Of a DNA stretch of 64,000 bases, positions 9,716 to 17,902 are shown piece by piece. The notes under the pieces were generated by a model. It saw only the letters and a list, made by a program, of their open reading frames with translations. It was not told the DNA's origin and searched no databases. Every line of letters starts with the position of its first letter. The first letter of the stretch is position 1. The position numbers were made by a program, and so were the translations under genes. The stretch covers positions 186,001-250,000 of the forward strand of contig CAWFPJ010000018.1 in NCBI GenBank assembly GCA_963817515.1, given 5' to 3'. The DNA is from DATMNI01 sp963817515 (GTDB taxonomy: Bacteria > Acidobacteriota > Terriglobia > Bryobacterales > Bryobacteraceae).

Positions 9716-11955
9716 AGCCGCTTCCGCCTGCCTCCGCCGAAACGTTGGGCCGCACCTCGCTCCGCCCCGGCAGCGTAATCCTGCATTTCGTCGGGACGGG
9801 CGCCGTGCGCTATGACGTGCGCTTCTCCGCGGCCCCCATCACCGCCAGGAATTTCGACGCCGCCACGCCCGTGCCGCGCTGGATGCTGGACCCGCTGGCC
9901 CCTCATACGAATCCCCTGGTGACTTCCAATTCGCTTCAGGACGAAGTGAATGCCATCGTCGAGCAGTTGCAGCCCGGAAAGCCCTACTACTTCGCGTCGC
10001 GCGGGATTAGCGCCGCCGGACAACCCGGCCCCGTGAGCCTGTTAGGCAGAGCACGGGCCTCGGCGCGCGCCTGGCCCTCGCTGCCGGCGGTCTCCGCCGC
10101 TACCCCTCCGCCGGCGGAAACCACTGGACCGGTGAAGGTCTGGTCCTTCTCCGAACTGCACAAGGTCAATCCTCAAACCGGCTCACTGCTGGAAAAAGGT
10201 CCCATCTGGACAGGCGGCGTCAAGCTGACGGGAGCACAGAACGAGTTCGTGGCTTTCCAGGTGGCGGTCGAAAGCGAAACGCCGGTCAAGGACATCGCGG
10301 TCGCGGTTGACAAGCCCCTCTTCGCCGAATGCAAACTGCCGCCCATTTTTCTGAAGAACGCCCAAAAGGACGGTGCCGTGCAACTCTACCGCGAATGGAT
10401 GGTGCCTGACGACAAGGACACCAGCGCGGCGCGCCCATGGTACCCCGACCCTCTCATCCCGCTCAACGGCGCATTCGATCTTCCCGCCGCCGATAATCGA
10501 GTTCCGCACCAGCGCGTGCAGCCGGTTTTCGTAGATATTTATATTCCGCACGATGCCGCGCCGGGCGTCCACCACGGAAGCATCGCGGTGCGCGCCGGCG
10601 GCCGCCTGTTGCGTAATATCCCGGTCGACGTGGATGTGCTGCCCTTCGCCCTCCCGGATAAGCTGAACTTCATCGTGGACCTGAATGCTTACAGCGGCGT
10701 GAATTCCGGTTACGACATCCCGCGCGGCACGCCCGAGTATCGCAAGCTGTTGCAGGCGTATCATCGGCTGGCGCATTTGAACCGCGCCAATCTCGATATC
10801 CTGGGTTACTCCCACAGCGGGACCACCGAGCCCGACCAGACACCGCCGCTCGCCGGTGAAGGCGCCGATACCAAGGTTGTGAACTGGAAAGACTGGGACG
10901 CCCACTACGGCCCCCTGGTCTCAGGCTCGGCATTCGCGGACCTGCCTCGCGCTTCCGTCCCGGTCCCCATCATCTATCTCGCGCTGTTTGAAAACTGGCC
11001 CGGCGACTTGCGCAAGACTTACCAGTGGAACATACCGGAACATCCACAGACCGCGGCCGAGTACCAACAGCTCATCACTCGTCACGCCCTGGCTTCCGGG
11101 CCCATCGAAGAAGGCTTCCCGCGCGACTATCAGGACCGCTTCTCTGCAGTGGCCCGGCAGTTCGCCGAGCACATACGGGAGCGCGATTGGAAGCAAACCA
11201 AATATCAGATCTTCTTCAACGACAAGTATTACTACAAGGACCCAACACGGAGCAGTGGGACCAATGGCGTTTCCTGGTGGCTGCTGGATGAGCCCAACCA
11301 TCACGACGATTACCGCGCCCTCAGTTTCTTCGGCTGGCTCGGAAAGCGCTGGCTCAAAGACTACCCTGACGTGCCCATGGTTTTCCGCGCGGACATCAGC
11401 TACGTGGAATTCATCCGCGACCAGATTGCCGATCTGCTCGATATCGACTGTACCAGCCAGCATTTCTTCACCAAGAATCGCTACCTGATGGATAACCGCA
11501 ACCGCTTCGGGCGCACCTACTGGAACTACGCCAGCACGAACCACCCGCGCGAAACCAATGTCGCCATGCGCGCGTGGTGCTGGCGCGCATGGGTGACCGG
11601 CGCCGATGCCATCGTGCCCTGGAACACGGTCCGGGGCATGGAGGCCTGGGACCGCGCTGAACCGCTCACAGTTTTCTACGTCGGCAAGAAGTTCGGTCTC
11701 AATGAGCCCTTCGACTGCTTGCGGCTGAAGGCTTTCCGCCGCGGCGAACAAGACGTGGAGTACATGACCCTGCTGGCGCGCAGGAAGGGCTGGGACCGCG
11801 ATGCCGTGGCCCACGCGGTGACCGAAACGCTGGACCTTTCCGAAGAGACGAAGCGCCAATACGAAGAGGACGCCGGCGGTATTCGCTTTGACGGCATCGC
11901 CGATTCACAACTCGATCAACTGCGACGGCGAGTGGCCGCGGCGTTGATGAAGTAG
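9679..11955 (+). CDS. C-terminal piece: FN3-like linker plus DUF4091 glycoside-hydrolase-like domain
   Basis: This continues the protein begun at 9041. A fibronectin-III-like domain comes first (Y-D-V-R-F-S, then Q-L-Q-P-G-K-P-Y-Y-F-A). Next is a long alpha/beta region ending in the DUF4091-type segment (F-R-R-G-E-Q-D-V-E-Y-M-T-L-L). DUF4091 proteins are thought to be carbohydrate-active, but I see no confirmed catalytic pair. If the piece is translated alone, GTG at 9709 is the likely start. Coding ends about 45 bp before the insertion sequence. Confidence 0.7.
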   Translation, partial: RQFHENAAPALVKPLPPASAETLGRTSLRPGSVILHFVGTGAVRYDVRFSAAPITARNFDAATPVPRWMLDPLAPHTNPLVTSNSLQDEVNAIVEQLQPGKPYYFASRGISAAGQPGPVSLLGRARASARAWPSLPAVSAATPPPAETTGPVKVWSFSELHKVNPQTGSLLEKGPIWTGGVKLTGAQNEFVAFQVAVESETPVKDIAVAVDKPLFAECKLPPIFLKNAQKDGAVQLYREWMVPDDKDTSAARPWYPDPLIPLNGAFDLPAADNRVPHQRVQPVFVDIYIPHDAAPGVHHGSIAVRAGGRLLRNIPVDVDVLPFALPDKLNFIVDLNAYSGVNSGYDIPRGTPEYRKLLQAYHRLAHLNRANLDILGYSHSGTTEPDQTPPLAGEGADTKVVNWKDWDAHYGPLVSGSAFADLPRASVPVPIIYLALFENWPGDLRKTYQWNIPEHPQTAAEYQQLITRHALASGPIEEGFPRDYQDRFSAVARQFAEHIRERDWKQTKYQIFFNDKYYYKDPTRSSGTNGVSWWLLDEPNHHDDYRALSFFGWLGKRWLKDYPDVPMVFRADISYVEFIRDQIADLLDIDCTSQHFFTKNRYLMDNRNRFGRTYWNYASTNHPRETNVAMRAWCWRAWVTGADAIVPWNTVRGMEAWDRAEPLTVFYVGKKFGLNEPFDCLRLKAFRRGEQDVEYMTLLARRKGWDRDAVAHAVTETLDLSEETKRQYEEDAGGIRFDGIADSQLDQLRRRVAAALMK

Positions 11956-12000
11956 TCTCAGGACCCGCAAACTGCCCGGATTCATATTAGGAGACTCCCC

Positions 12001-12060
12001 TGTCAACGCCAAATAGAAATGTCCTATTCTCTGCCAAGTAGAAATGTCCTCTTTTGAAGG
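12001..12060 (+). repeat. Left terminal inverted repeat of the IS
   Basis: TGTC, then GCCAAATAGAAATGTCC and a second GCCAAGTAGAAATGTCCTCTT. It pairs with the reverse complement of 17037-17096, with the two AATGTCC blocks at matching distances. Repeated blocks at each end are typical of transposases that bind several subterminal sites. Confidence 0.8.
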
Positions 12061-12274
12061 GCGGATCTGAGGGGTAGGGTTAGAGTGGATGCGATGTTCC
12101 GGGGGAGTCGCGCTCCCTGGGGCAGATCCGAAGACCGCTGCGACGGGGCTGGCTGCGAAGCAGAAGGCGCCATACCCCCAGTCAAACCGGGCCATAAGCT
12201 GCCCGTTCTGGGGGTTTTGGTTTTTGCGGGCCGATCTAAGCCTCCGAGCAGCGGTCTTCGAATATCTTAAGCGC

Positions 12275-12309
12275 GAAGACCGCCGGGCTGCTCTTGCCCG
12301 GCGGTCTTC
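12275..12309 (-). terminator. Perfect 14-bp stem-loop after the transposase stop
   Basis: GAAGACCGCCGGGC, a 7-nt loop, then the exact reverse complement. It sits 9 bp beyond the transposase stop codon on the minus strand. No clear U-tract follows, so it may act as a partial terminator or a transcription insulator. A second 13-bp inverted pair (12129-12141 with 12248-12260) lies just outside it. Confidence 0.5.
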
Positions 12310-12317
12310 ATTGAACC

Positions 12318-12893
12318 TTACTCCTCCAACTGGTCGGAAGTACGGGTGCGATCGATCTGGCCGGCCTTCCATACCGGCGGTCCTGGTCTGTCGAACAGTT
12401 TGTCCATGGACTCCCGCATGGCTGCGGAGGGCTTTCGCGGTGGGGACGTGCGTGGACCGGCCGGCTTGGGGACGGCCTGCCGCTTGGCGCGCGCTTCGCA
12501 GGGAGTGTGCTCCAGATAGCGGTCGCGGAAACGTACGGCCAAGCTGCCATCCAGTCTCCGCTCGATCCGTACCGTCGCTCCTCGCAACCCGGCACAGATC
12601 GAACTCCGCTCGATCCTCCGGAACTTGCCATCCACCTGAAGGGTGTAATCGTTGTCGATCTGACGCGTCTCCACCTCGCTGAGCGACGCTGCCAGATTGT
12701 GCTCTGGGCCCAGCGCACGGTGCGCATCGGTGGCGTTGGCTGGCGCGATCACCAGGTGCTGATTCCACCAGGGAAGGAAGTCCTCCGCCAAATAGCGATT
12801 GGCCGCTTCCAGGGTCCGCGCACCAGCCACACGCAGTCCCTTCACGAGACGGTCCTGCGCCGTGCCGAAACTGCGTTCCACTCTCCCCTTGGC
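12318..12893 (-). pseudogene. ISNCY-type transposase, C-terminal part
   Basis: The part opens directly after the junction with G-R-V-E-R-S-F-G-T, whose Glu is the third catalytic residue of the DDE triad. It continues with Q-D-R-L-V-K-G-L-R and ends with the variable tail R-T-S-D-Q-L-E-E. Joined to 16242-17000 it restores the conserved H-S-P-Q-A-K-G-R-V-E-R. A TTG at 12905 would give an unrelated short leader, so this half is probably not made as a functional protein. Confidence 0.85.
12887..12893. repeat. Left CCTTGGC junction of the serine-recombinase cassette
   Basis: CCTTGGC is also present at the right junction, 16235-16241. The undisrupted transposase needs only one copy, so the repeat is either the shared recombination core plus flanking identity or a short duplication. 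Confidence 0.65.
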
Positions 12894-12940
12894 CAAGTCC
12901 GTCAACTACTGCGCATGGCGACGGTGCCGGCAGTACTTTT

Positions 12941-13180
12941 GATGTCATCCATCCACATCACCCGCTGAAAGGCCAGCGGTTCAAGCTGGTCACCTACCGC
13001 CACAACTGGGGCGAGGACCGAGTTTACTTCCACGACAGCGGAGGCGTCCTGCGCTCGATCCCAGCGTCCTGGACGACGGTGTTGCCGGAAGATCCATTCG
13101 TGGTATTGGCCGCAGGACGGTGTCTGTTTCGCTTCGAGGATTTGGTGAAGCTGGCCGACTTGGTGGAGAAGGCCCGATGA
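12941..13180 (+). CDS. DUF5372-like small protein (start codon not evident)
   Basis: The frame reads D-V-I-H-P-H-H-P-L-K-G, then V-T-Y-R-H-N-W-G-E-D-R-V-Y-F-H-D and D-P-F-V-V-L-A-A-G-R. This is the pattern I associate with DUF5372 proteins of recombinase cassettes. The role is unknown. It is the first gene inside the left junction. No ATG, GTG or TTG occurs in frame between the transposase-antisense region and residue D1 used here; the first possible non-standard start is CTG (P-L-K-G). The start may have been lost on integration, or a rare start is used. The coordinates mark the recognisable part only. Confidence 0.6.
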   Translation, partial: DVIHPHHPLKGQRFKLVTYRHNWGEDRVYFHDSGGVLRSIPASWTTVLPEDPFVVLAAGRCLFRFEDLVKLADLVEKAR

Positions 13181-13324
13181 GCGTGGGGCGTCTAAAGTGT
13201 AAAGACAATAACGCCGTATATGTAAAGAGAATCATGCCGGAAGCGTTCCGCAGACGCACGCATCAGCAGGCCATATTCTACATTGATTGCTCAATATATC
13301 CTGGCAAAACCTCGCATAAAGAGC

Positions 13325-13352
13325 TTGACACTGGATTGAATGAGAGCATAAT
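13325..13352 (+). promoter_or_regulatory. Sigma-70-like promoter for the HTH-recombinase operon
   Basis: TTGACA (13325-13330), a 16-bp spacer and CATAAT (13347-13352), in an AT-richer 210-bp gap and about 38 bp before the HTH gene start. It is a near-consensus promoter, so the cassette can drive its own recombinase. Confidence 0.6.
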
Positions 13353-13390
13353 TGTATTTACACGTATAACGGAGACCTTGCGAGCCGCGA

Positions 13391-13849
13391 ATGGCCGATC
13401 AGGACCCAAAGATCCGCACCCTCCAGCAACAGGGAACGCTCAACCCGCGTCCGAAAACCGTACGCGACGAGCTGTTTCTCCAGGACGATTTCTTCGATCC
13501 TCGCGATCTGGTCCAGGTCAAATACGAAATGCTGCGGCGGGTGCGGACCGAAGGCCAATCTGTGACGGATGCGGCCGCGAACTTCGGCTTTTCGCGGCCG
13601 TCGTTCTATCAGGCACAATCGGCCTTCGAGCACGACGGTCTTGCCGGCTTGGTGCCACACAAGCGCGGTCCCAAGCAAGCGCACAAGCTCACCGAGGAGG
13701 TCCTCACATTCATTGGCGAGGTGCGCCAGGAACAACCGTCCATTCGATTGCCGGACCTGGTGAAACGGATCCAGAAACGCTTCGGCACCAAGGTTCATCC
13801 ACGAAGTATCGAACGCAGCCTGCTTCGCCATCAAAAAAAACTCCGCTGA
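13391..13849 (+). CDS. HTH-domain protein of the recombinase cassette
   Basis: 152 residues. A helix-turn-helix like that of IS630/OrfA-type proteins is seen at about 50-75 (S-V-T-D-A-A-A-N-F-G-F-S-R-P-S-F-Y). A basic linker and a second helical DNA-binding-like region end in V-H-P-R-S-I-E-R-S-L. It probably helps the recombinase bind att sites or regulates the cassette; that is an inference. The gene ends in a run of eight A residues (13833-13840) followed by CTCCGCTGA. A -1 slip on the run would enter the next frame. Confidence 0.75.
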   Translation: MADQDPKIRTLQQQGTLNPRPKTVRDELFLQDDFFDPRDLVQVKYEMLRRVRTEGQSVTDAAANFGFSRPSFYQAQSAFEHDGLAGLVPHKRGPKQAHKLTEEVLTFIGEVRQEQPSIRLPDLVKRIQKRFGTKVHPRSIERSLLRHQKKLR

Positions 13850-14145
13850 ACGGGGCCAGCGATAGACCCGCATCCCAGCAGGATCTGGCTGTCCACTACG
13901 AGCAACTACGTCGCGACGCCATCGGCCGGCTCACTTACAGCGGCGAGGGCTTGGGCCTCGCGCTTTTTCTCCGACGCGGGATGACAGCTTGGATGCAGGC
14001 CTGGGCAGAATGCAACGGCGATGTCGAACCGGCCACATGCTCTCAACCCGGCACCTATGAAACGATCCCCGTCGACATGCGCTCGCAGATCACCACTCTG
14101 CTGGCCAGCATGATTCTCTCTCTACAACAGGAGGCAATCTCATGA
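13846..14145 (+). CDS. Small cassette protein, unknown function
   Basis: About 99 residues, beginning L-N-G-A-S-D-R-P and including A-V-H-Y-E-Q-L-R-R-D, G-L-G-L-A-L-F-L-R-R-G-M-T-A-W-M and a Gln/Glu-rich tail. There is no ATG or GTG at the expected place. The nearest start is CTG 13846, overlapping the preceding stop (CTGA); the other option is -1 frameshifting on the A8 run so that the product is fused to the HTH protein. The stop overlaps the recombinase start by ATGA. Similar small genes occupy this slot in related cassettes, but I know of no function. Confidence 0.6.
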   Translation: MNGASDRPASQQDLAVHYEQLRRDAIGRLTYSGEGLGLALFLRRGMTAWMQAWAECNGDVEPATCSQPGTYETIPVDMRSQITTLLASMILSLQQEAIS

Positions 14146-15050
14146 CAGGCGTAGCCCACCAAAAAGTGAACGCTGGCCACCTCAAACGTAACGCCTATCT
14201 TTACGTTCGCCAATCCACGCTTCGCCAAGTTTTCGAAAATACCGAAAGCACCAAACGGCAGTACGGACTCCGCCAGCAAGCCGTGGCCTTGGGCTGGCCC
14301 GTGGAGCGCATTATCGTCATCGACAGCGATCTTGGACAGTCCGGCGCATCGGCTGTTGATCGGGAGGGCTTCCAAAGGCTGGTGACAGAAGTGAGTCTGG
14401 GCAAAGCCGGCATCGTGCTCGGTCTGGAAGTTTCCAGGCTGGCGCGAAACTCCACGGACTGGCACCGGCTGTTAGAAATCTGCGCGCTTACCGACACGCT
14501 CATTCTCGATGAAGATGGCGTATATGATCCCTCACACTTCAATGATCGTCTCCTGCTGGGGCTCAAAGGGACGATGAGCGAAGCCGAATTGCATGTGCTC
14601 CGGGCGCGCCTGCAAGGCGGAATCTTGAACAAAGCCCGCCGCGGTGAGTTGCAGTGTCCCTTGCCGGTTGGCTTCGTGTACAACGCCAACAGCGAGCCTG
14701 TGCTCGACCCCGACAAGCAGGTGCAGGAGAGCATTCGATTCTTTTTCGAGACGTTTCGGCGCACCGCATCGGCGTGCGCGGTCGTCAAAGCTTTCCGCGA
14801 GAAAAAGCTTCTGTTTCCACGGCGGCTCAAGAAGGGACCGAACAAAGGTGATCTGGTGTGGGCGGAACTTCCGCACAGCCGGGCTGCTCCACATCCTGCA
14901 CAATCCTCGTTATGCAGGCGCATTCGTATATGGCCGAAGCCGTACTCGCCACAACCCGAACGGAGGCACATCCTATACCCGGTTGCCGCGCGAGCAGTGG
15001 ATGCTACTCAAGAACGCTCACCCCGGCTACATCTCCTGGGAGCAATATGA
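14142..15050 (+). CDS. Large serine recombinase, N-terminal part (frameshifted)
   Basis: Resolvase/invertase catalytic domain: Y-L-Y-V-R-Q-S with Ser25 as the predicted nucleophile, then L-E-V-S-R-L-A-R-N and the D-G-V-Y-D-P segment. The recombinase domain follows (F-F-F-E-T-F-R-R-T). Meaningful coding stops near 14885, where an extra G in CCGGG shifts the frame; deleting it joins E-L-P-H-S-R to L-L-H-I-L-H-N-P-R-Y-A-G. The enzyme would insert and excise the cassette by cutting both strands through phosphoserine links. Confidence 0.8.
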   Translation: MTGVAHQKVNAGHLKRNAYLYVRQSTLRQVFENTESTKRQYGLRQQAVALGWPVERIIVIDSDLGQSGASAVDREGFQRLVTEVSLGKAGIVLGLEVSRLARNSTDWHRLLEICALTDTLILDEDGVYDPSHFNDRLLLGLKGTMSEAELHVLRARLQGGILNKARRGELQCPLPVGFVYNANSEPVLDPDKQVQESIRFFFETFRRTASACAVVKAFREKKLLFPRRLKKGPNKGDLVWAELPHSRAAPHPAQSSLCRRIRIWPKPYSPQPERRHILYPVAARAVDATQERSPRLHLLGAI

Positions 15051-16233
15051 AGAGAACCTTCTGCGCCTTCGCGAAAACGCGCAAGCTGTCGGAGCAGACC
15101 GTCGCAAGAGTCCTCCACGCGAGGGCCCCGCTTTGCTGCAAGGCTTGGTAGTCTGTGGCATCTGCGGGAGCCGAATGACGGTTCGATACCACACGCGTCA
15201 GGACCGACTCGTGCCCGAGTACGTCTGCCAGCGTGACGGCATCGAGCACGCCATATCGATCTGCCAGCGAGTGGTCGGAGATCACATCGATCATGCCGTG
15301 GGCCAACTTCTGGTGGAGAGCGTGGCTCCGCTGGCACTCGAAGTCACGCTGTCGGTCCAACAGGAACTCCAGGCGAGAATCGAAGAAGTGGATAAGCTCC
15401 GCAAGAAACAGGTGGAGCGAGCACGCTATGAAGCTGACTTGGCCCAGCGCCGGTACCTGCACGTCGATCCCGCCAACCGTCTGGTCGCTGACTCGCTCGA
15501 GGCAGACTGGAATGAAAAGCTTCGTGCGCTAACGGAGGCACAGGAGCAGTATGAGCGACAACGGCGGCAGGATCGCGCCGCAGTGGATGAGCAGCAGCGT
15601 GCTCGAATCGCCGCGCTGTCCAGTGACTTTCCACGGCTCTGGCAAGATCCAAAGACTCCAGATCGAGAGCGGAAACGCATGGTGCGCTTACTGCTCGCTG
15701 ACGTGACGCTCATTCGAGGGAATGGGATCACTGTTCATGTCCGTTTCAACGGCGGCGCGACGAAGACGCTGGAGTTGCCGAGACCCTTGACCGCCTGGGA
15801 ACTCAGAACAACGCCGACAGAGATTGTCGCCGAGGTGGATCGACTGACGGATCATTACACCGATAAGCAAATCGTGGAAATCCTGAATCAACGCGGGGCA
15901 CTGTCGGGATGCGGGCAACGATTCAACAGTCGTATCATCGCGCGTCTCCGCCGTGAATACCAGCTCAAACCGCGATATGATCGGCTACGCGAGAAGGGCC
16001 TATTGACACTCGAAGAAATGTCGGAACGACTGGACATCGGCCCCAAGTGCGTGATCACCTGGCGGAATCGCGGCCTGCTTCGCGGCTATCCGGTGAACGA
16101 TCGAGACGACTGGTTGTATGAGGATCCAGGACCCAATCCACCGCGCAAGGCGCAGGGCGTGAGGCTCGCCAAACGGCGACGTTTTCCAGAGAATGTCGTC
16201 CACGGTTCGCAGGAGGTGCAGTATGAAGCGTAA
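14887..16233 (+). CDS. Large serine recombinase, C-terminal part (frameshifted)
   Basis: It continues the recombinase domain (L-H-N-P-R-Y-A-G-A-F-V-Y-G-R). A zinc ribbon follows (V-V-C-G-I-C-G-S-R-M, with further Cys in Y-V-C-Q-R-D), then a coiled coil rich in Glu, Lys and Arg (about 15360-15600), and a C-terminal HTH-like tail. Together with the N-terminal part it is about 697 residues, normal for the family. The stop lies 1 bp before the right-hand CCTTGGC, so the gene ends at the element boundary. Confidence 0.8.
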   Translation, partial: LHILHNPRYAGAFVYGRSRTRHNPNGGTSYTRLPREQWMLLKNAHPGYISWEQYEENLLRLRENAQAVGADRRKSPPREGPALLQGLVVCGICGSRMTVRYHTRQDRLVPEYVCQRDGIEHAISICQRVVGDHIDHAVGQLLVESVAPLALEVTLSVQQELQARIEEVDKLRKKQVERARYEADLAQRRYLHVDPANRLVADSLEADWNEKLRALTEAQEQYERQRRQDRAAVDEQQRARIAALSSDFPRLWQDPKTPDRERKRMVRLLLADVTLIRGNGITVHVRFNGGATKTLELPRPLTAWELRTTPTEIVAEVDRLTDHYTDKQIVEILNQRGALSGCGQRFNSRIIARLRREYQLKPRYDRLREKGLLTLEEMSERLDIGPKCVITWRNRGLLRGYPVNDRDDWLYEDPGPNPPRKAQGVRLAKRRRFPENVVHGSQEVQYEA

Positions 16234-16241
16234 GCCTTGGC

Positions 16242-17000
16242 TTGCGGTGAGTGGGCTGGAATCCACACAATCCCCAACTCCCGCAACGCCCGCCCGATCT
16301 GCGTCGGCGGTAAGGGCTCGCGCTCGTCCCGCGGCAATGCTTGCGCATCGCGAGCCGTCTTCGGAGCCGTACGAAACAGACTCGCCTTGTCCGTGTAGAA
16401 TGCCGCCGGCCGACCATGATGCTCCAGGTACAGCCACAACAAGCGCATGTTCTCCTCCGTCGAGTCGTGTCTCACGAAGCGGGCGGTCAACTGGCTGGTG
16501 GCATCGTCGATCATATGGATCAGGTACAAACTCTCCTTGCCACGCCCTTCCAGCCAGTCGTGATCGCTCGTATCCCACTGCACCAACTCTCCTCGACAAC
16601 TCCGCCGCGGCCGCCATTGGTGTACCTTCTCCACCTTTTGTTTCCGTGTCCGCCACAGGCCCGCCTCGACCATGATCTGCCGCAGTGCTTCCCGGCCGAT
16701 CATCACGCTGTGCTTCTTGGCCAGGTACTCGCTGGCCAGAGTCGGTCCGAAACCGTGGTAGACCTCCTGCGATAAGATCCGCATAATCTTCTCGCGATCC
16801 GCCGGGCGCGTCTTCCGCTTCGACGGTTGCCCGCGCAAACCGTGGACGACGACCTTGTCGCCTTTTTCCTTCAGGCCGCACAGCAGGCGCCGCACCTGAC
16901 GCACCGACAGATCCAGTTCCTTGGCTGCCTGCGATTGCTTGATGAGCTTCTTGTGGGCCTTCTTCAGCACCACCAGGCGGTCTCGGTCCCGCTGGGTCAT
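16242..17000 (-). pseudogene. ISNCY-type transposase, N-terminal part
   Basis: It starts at ATG 17000, with AGGAG 8 nt upstream; an in-frame Met at 17024 is possible. An HTH (Q-A-A-K-E-L-D-L-S-V-R-Q-V-R-R-L) precedes an rve-type integrase core. The first catalytic Asp lies in V-Q-W-D-T-S-D-H-D and the second in A-F-Y-T-D-K. Coding homology ends at H-S-P-Q-A-K at the cassette junction, and beyond it the frame runs into the cassette to 16086 without homology. The third catalytic residue is on the other fragment, so this half cannot transpose. Confidence 0.85.
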
Positions 17001-17036
17001 AGTCAGAACTCCTGCTTCTTTCACCTCCCCAGCCTG

Positions 17037-17096
17037 ACCTTGTCAAGAGGACATTTCTATTTGGCACAAATAGGACATTCTCACGTGGCGGCGACA
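17037..17096 (-). repeat. Right terminal inverted repeat of the IS
   Basis: Read on the minus strand it begins TGTCGCCGCCA and contains AATGTCCTATTTGTGCCAA and TAGAAATGTCCTCTT, matching the left end block by block. It lies about 40 bp upstream of the transposase start, so it may overlap the transposase promoter. Confidence 0.8.
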
Positions 17097-17111
17097 TGAG
17101 ACAAGAGTGGT

Positions 17112-17141
17112 TTGACCCCTCCCGTCCAACAAGACTACAAT
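17112..17141 (+). promoter_or_regulatory. Promoter of tRNA-Arg
   Basis: TTGACC (17112-17117), an 18-bp spacer and TACAAT (17136-17141). A start about 7 nt after the -10 box would give a 5' leader of about 12 nt before the mature tRNA. It lies outside the IS right end, so the IS did not remove it. Confidence 0.6.
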
Positions 17142-17159
17142 TGGTATGCACGTACTTGT

Positions 17160-17236
17160 GCGCCCGTAGCTCAGCTGGATAGAGCGTTTGCCTCCGGAGC
17201 AAAAGGTCGGTGGTTCGAATCCACTCGGGCGTACCA
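17160..17236 (+). tRNA. tRNA-Arg (anticodon CCG), CCA encoded
   Basis: 77 nt. Acceptor GCGCCCG pairs with CGGGCGT (one G-U pair); the D-arm contains AGCTCAGCTGGATAGAGC. The anticodon stem TTTGC/GCAAA encloses loop CTCCGGA, giving anticodon CCG for CGG codons. The T-arm GGTGGTTCGAATCCACT is normal and the 3' CCA is encoded. Its 3' 49 bp serve as the attachment site of the large element. Confidence 0.97.
17188..17236 (+). repeat. attL: 3' part of tRNA-Arg
   Basis: The 49 bp from TTGCCTCCGGAGC to GTACCA are identical to 49450-49498. They cover the anticodon loop to the CCA end, the usual attachment segment for tyrosine-integrase elements. The integrase gene lies about 670 bp inside this end. 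Confidence 0.92.
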
Positions 17237-17529
17237 AGATTTTTCTTATTCCTCAATAAGATAGCAGTCGTCCGAAAACATCGGACACCTGAAGATCGTT
17301 TGCCTAATGGGCCATTTCCAGACAATTCTGACTCGCAGTTGACTTGCGCGCGGCGCCACAGCCAAACGCTCAAGGTTCGTGCCGCAGAGCAATTCTCTAC
17401 TCGCCGAAAATCCCAGACAAACCCAGCAAAAACAGCCGCCAAACATTTCGGTTGCAGTTCGTCTGGCATGCGTACTACAACTACCTGCAGGTGACGAGCA
17501 TTTTTCTTCGCCATCGTGAGGAGTTGAAA

Positions 17530-17766
17530 GTGGTAAGCAGCGAACTTCGATCGAAACGTGTGTCGGCAGGCATCTCGGGTGCCGTCCTATGCCTCAAGGC
17601 AGGTATTGGCCGAACTCGACTGAGCGGCATAGAACGGCAAACGATAGCGGCGACTCCTGAAGAAGTGGAGCGCATTATAGTGGCTCTGGAGCAGTTGGTT
17701 CTGGTCAAGCGGAAGCAGGACGAAATAGCTGCCTCGATGGGCTGGCCGATGGCGATCGCAAAATGA
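17530..17766 (+). CDS. Small XRE-like regulator candidate
   Basis: 78 residues from GTG, chosen because GAGGAG lies just upstream. R-V-S-A-G-I-S-G-A-V-L-C-L-K-A-G-I-G-R-T-R-L-S-G-I looks like a Cro/C1-type HTH with its recognition helix. A helical tail with E-E-V-E-R-I-I-V-A-L follows. It lies between the tRNA and the integrase, a usual place for an element's repressor. The frame is also open upstream to 17344, but that part lacks a start signal. Confidence 0.55.
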   Translation: MVSSELRSKRVSAGISGAVLCLKAGIGRTRLSGIERQTIAATPEEVERIIVALEQLVLVKRKQDEIAASMGWPMAIAK

Positions 17767-17902
17767 CCGCACCATCTGCCACGAGGCCGGCGCGCGAAAC
17801 GACTCTCCCGGCTGTGCGGTTCCGTGCCCAATCGTCCCGATGAGCGCGGCGCCCAACATTCAGGCCCGCGTTGCTGTATCGTTCCTGAAGAGGGACGACG
17901 AT

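Larger units (their letters stand above)
12894..16241 (+). mobile_element. Serine-recombinase cassette inserted in the IS transposase gene
   Basis: The cassette is about 3.35 kb, bounded by the 7-bp direct repeat CCTTGGC at 12887-12893 and 16235-16241. Removing it restores an uninterrupted transposase frame (C-A-A-G-C-C-A-A-G-G-G-G on the minus strand). It encodes, in order, a DUF5372-like protein, an HTH protein, a small protein of about 100 residues and a large serine recombinase. The recombinase stop codon ends only 1 bp before the right-hand CCTTGGC. Gene set and order match a cassette often seen in proteobacterial and rhizobial mobile DNA (from memory of that gene neighbourhood). Confidence 0.85.
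12001..17096 (-). mobile_element. ISNCY-type insertion sequence interrupted by a serine-recombinase cassette
   Basis: The outer ends are imperfect inverted repeats of about 60 bp that begin TGTC and share GCCAA(A/G)TAGAAATGTCCTCTT plus a second AATGTCCTATT block. Without the insert the element would be about 1.75 kb and carry one transposase gene on the minus strand of about 445 codons. The insert (12894-16241) splits that gene. No convincing target-site duplication flanks 12001 and 17096. The element lies between the DUF4091 gene and tRNA-Arg. Confidence 0.8.

Noticed and set aside
12129..12260. 13-bp inverted repeat (CGAAGACCGCTGC) as an IS end
   Set aside because: It lies inside the longer TGTC-bounded inverted repeats and is next to the transposase terminator stem, so it is internal structure.
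11990..17110. Target-site duplication GAGAC around the IS
   Set aside because: GAGAC occurs near both ends but at different offsets from the TGTC termini, so it does not fit a duplication.
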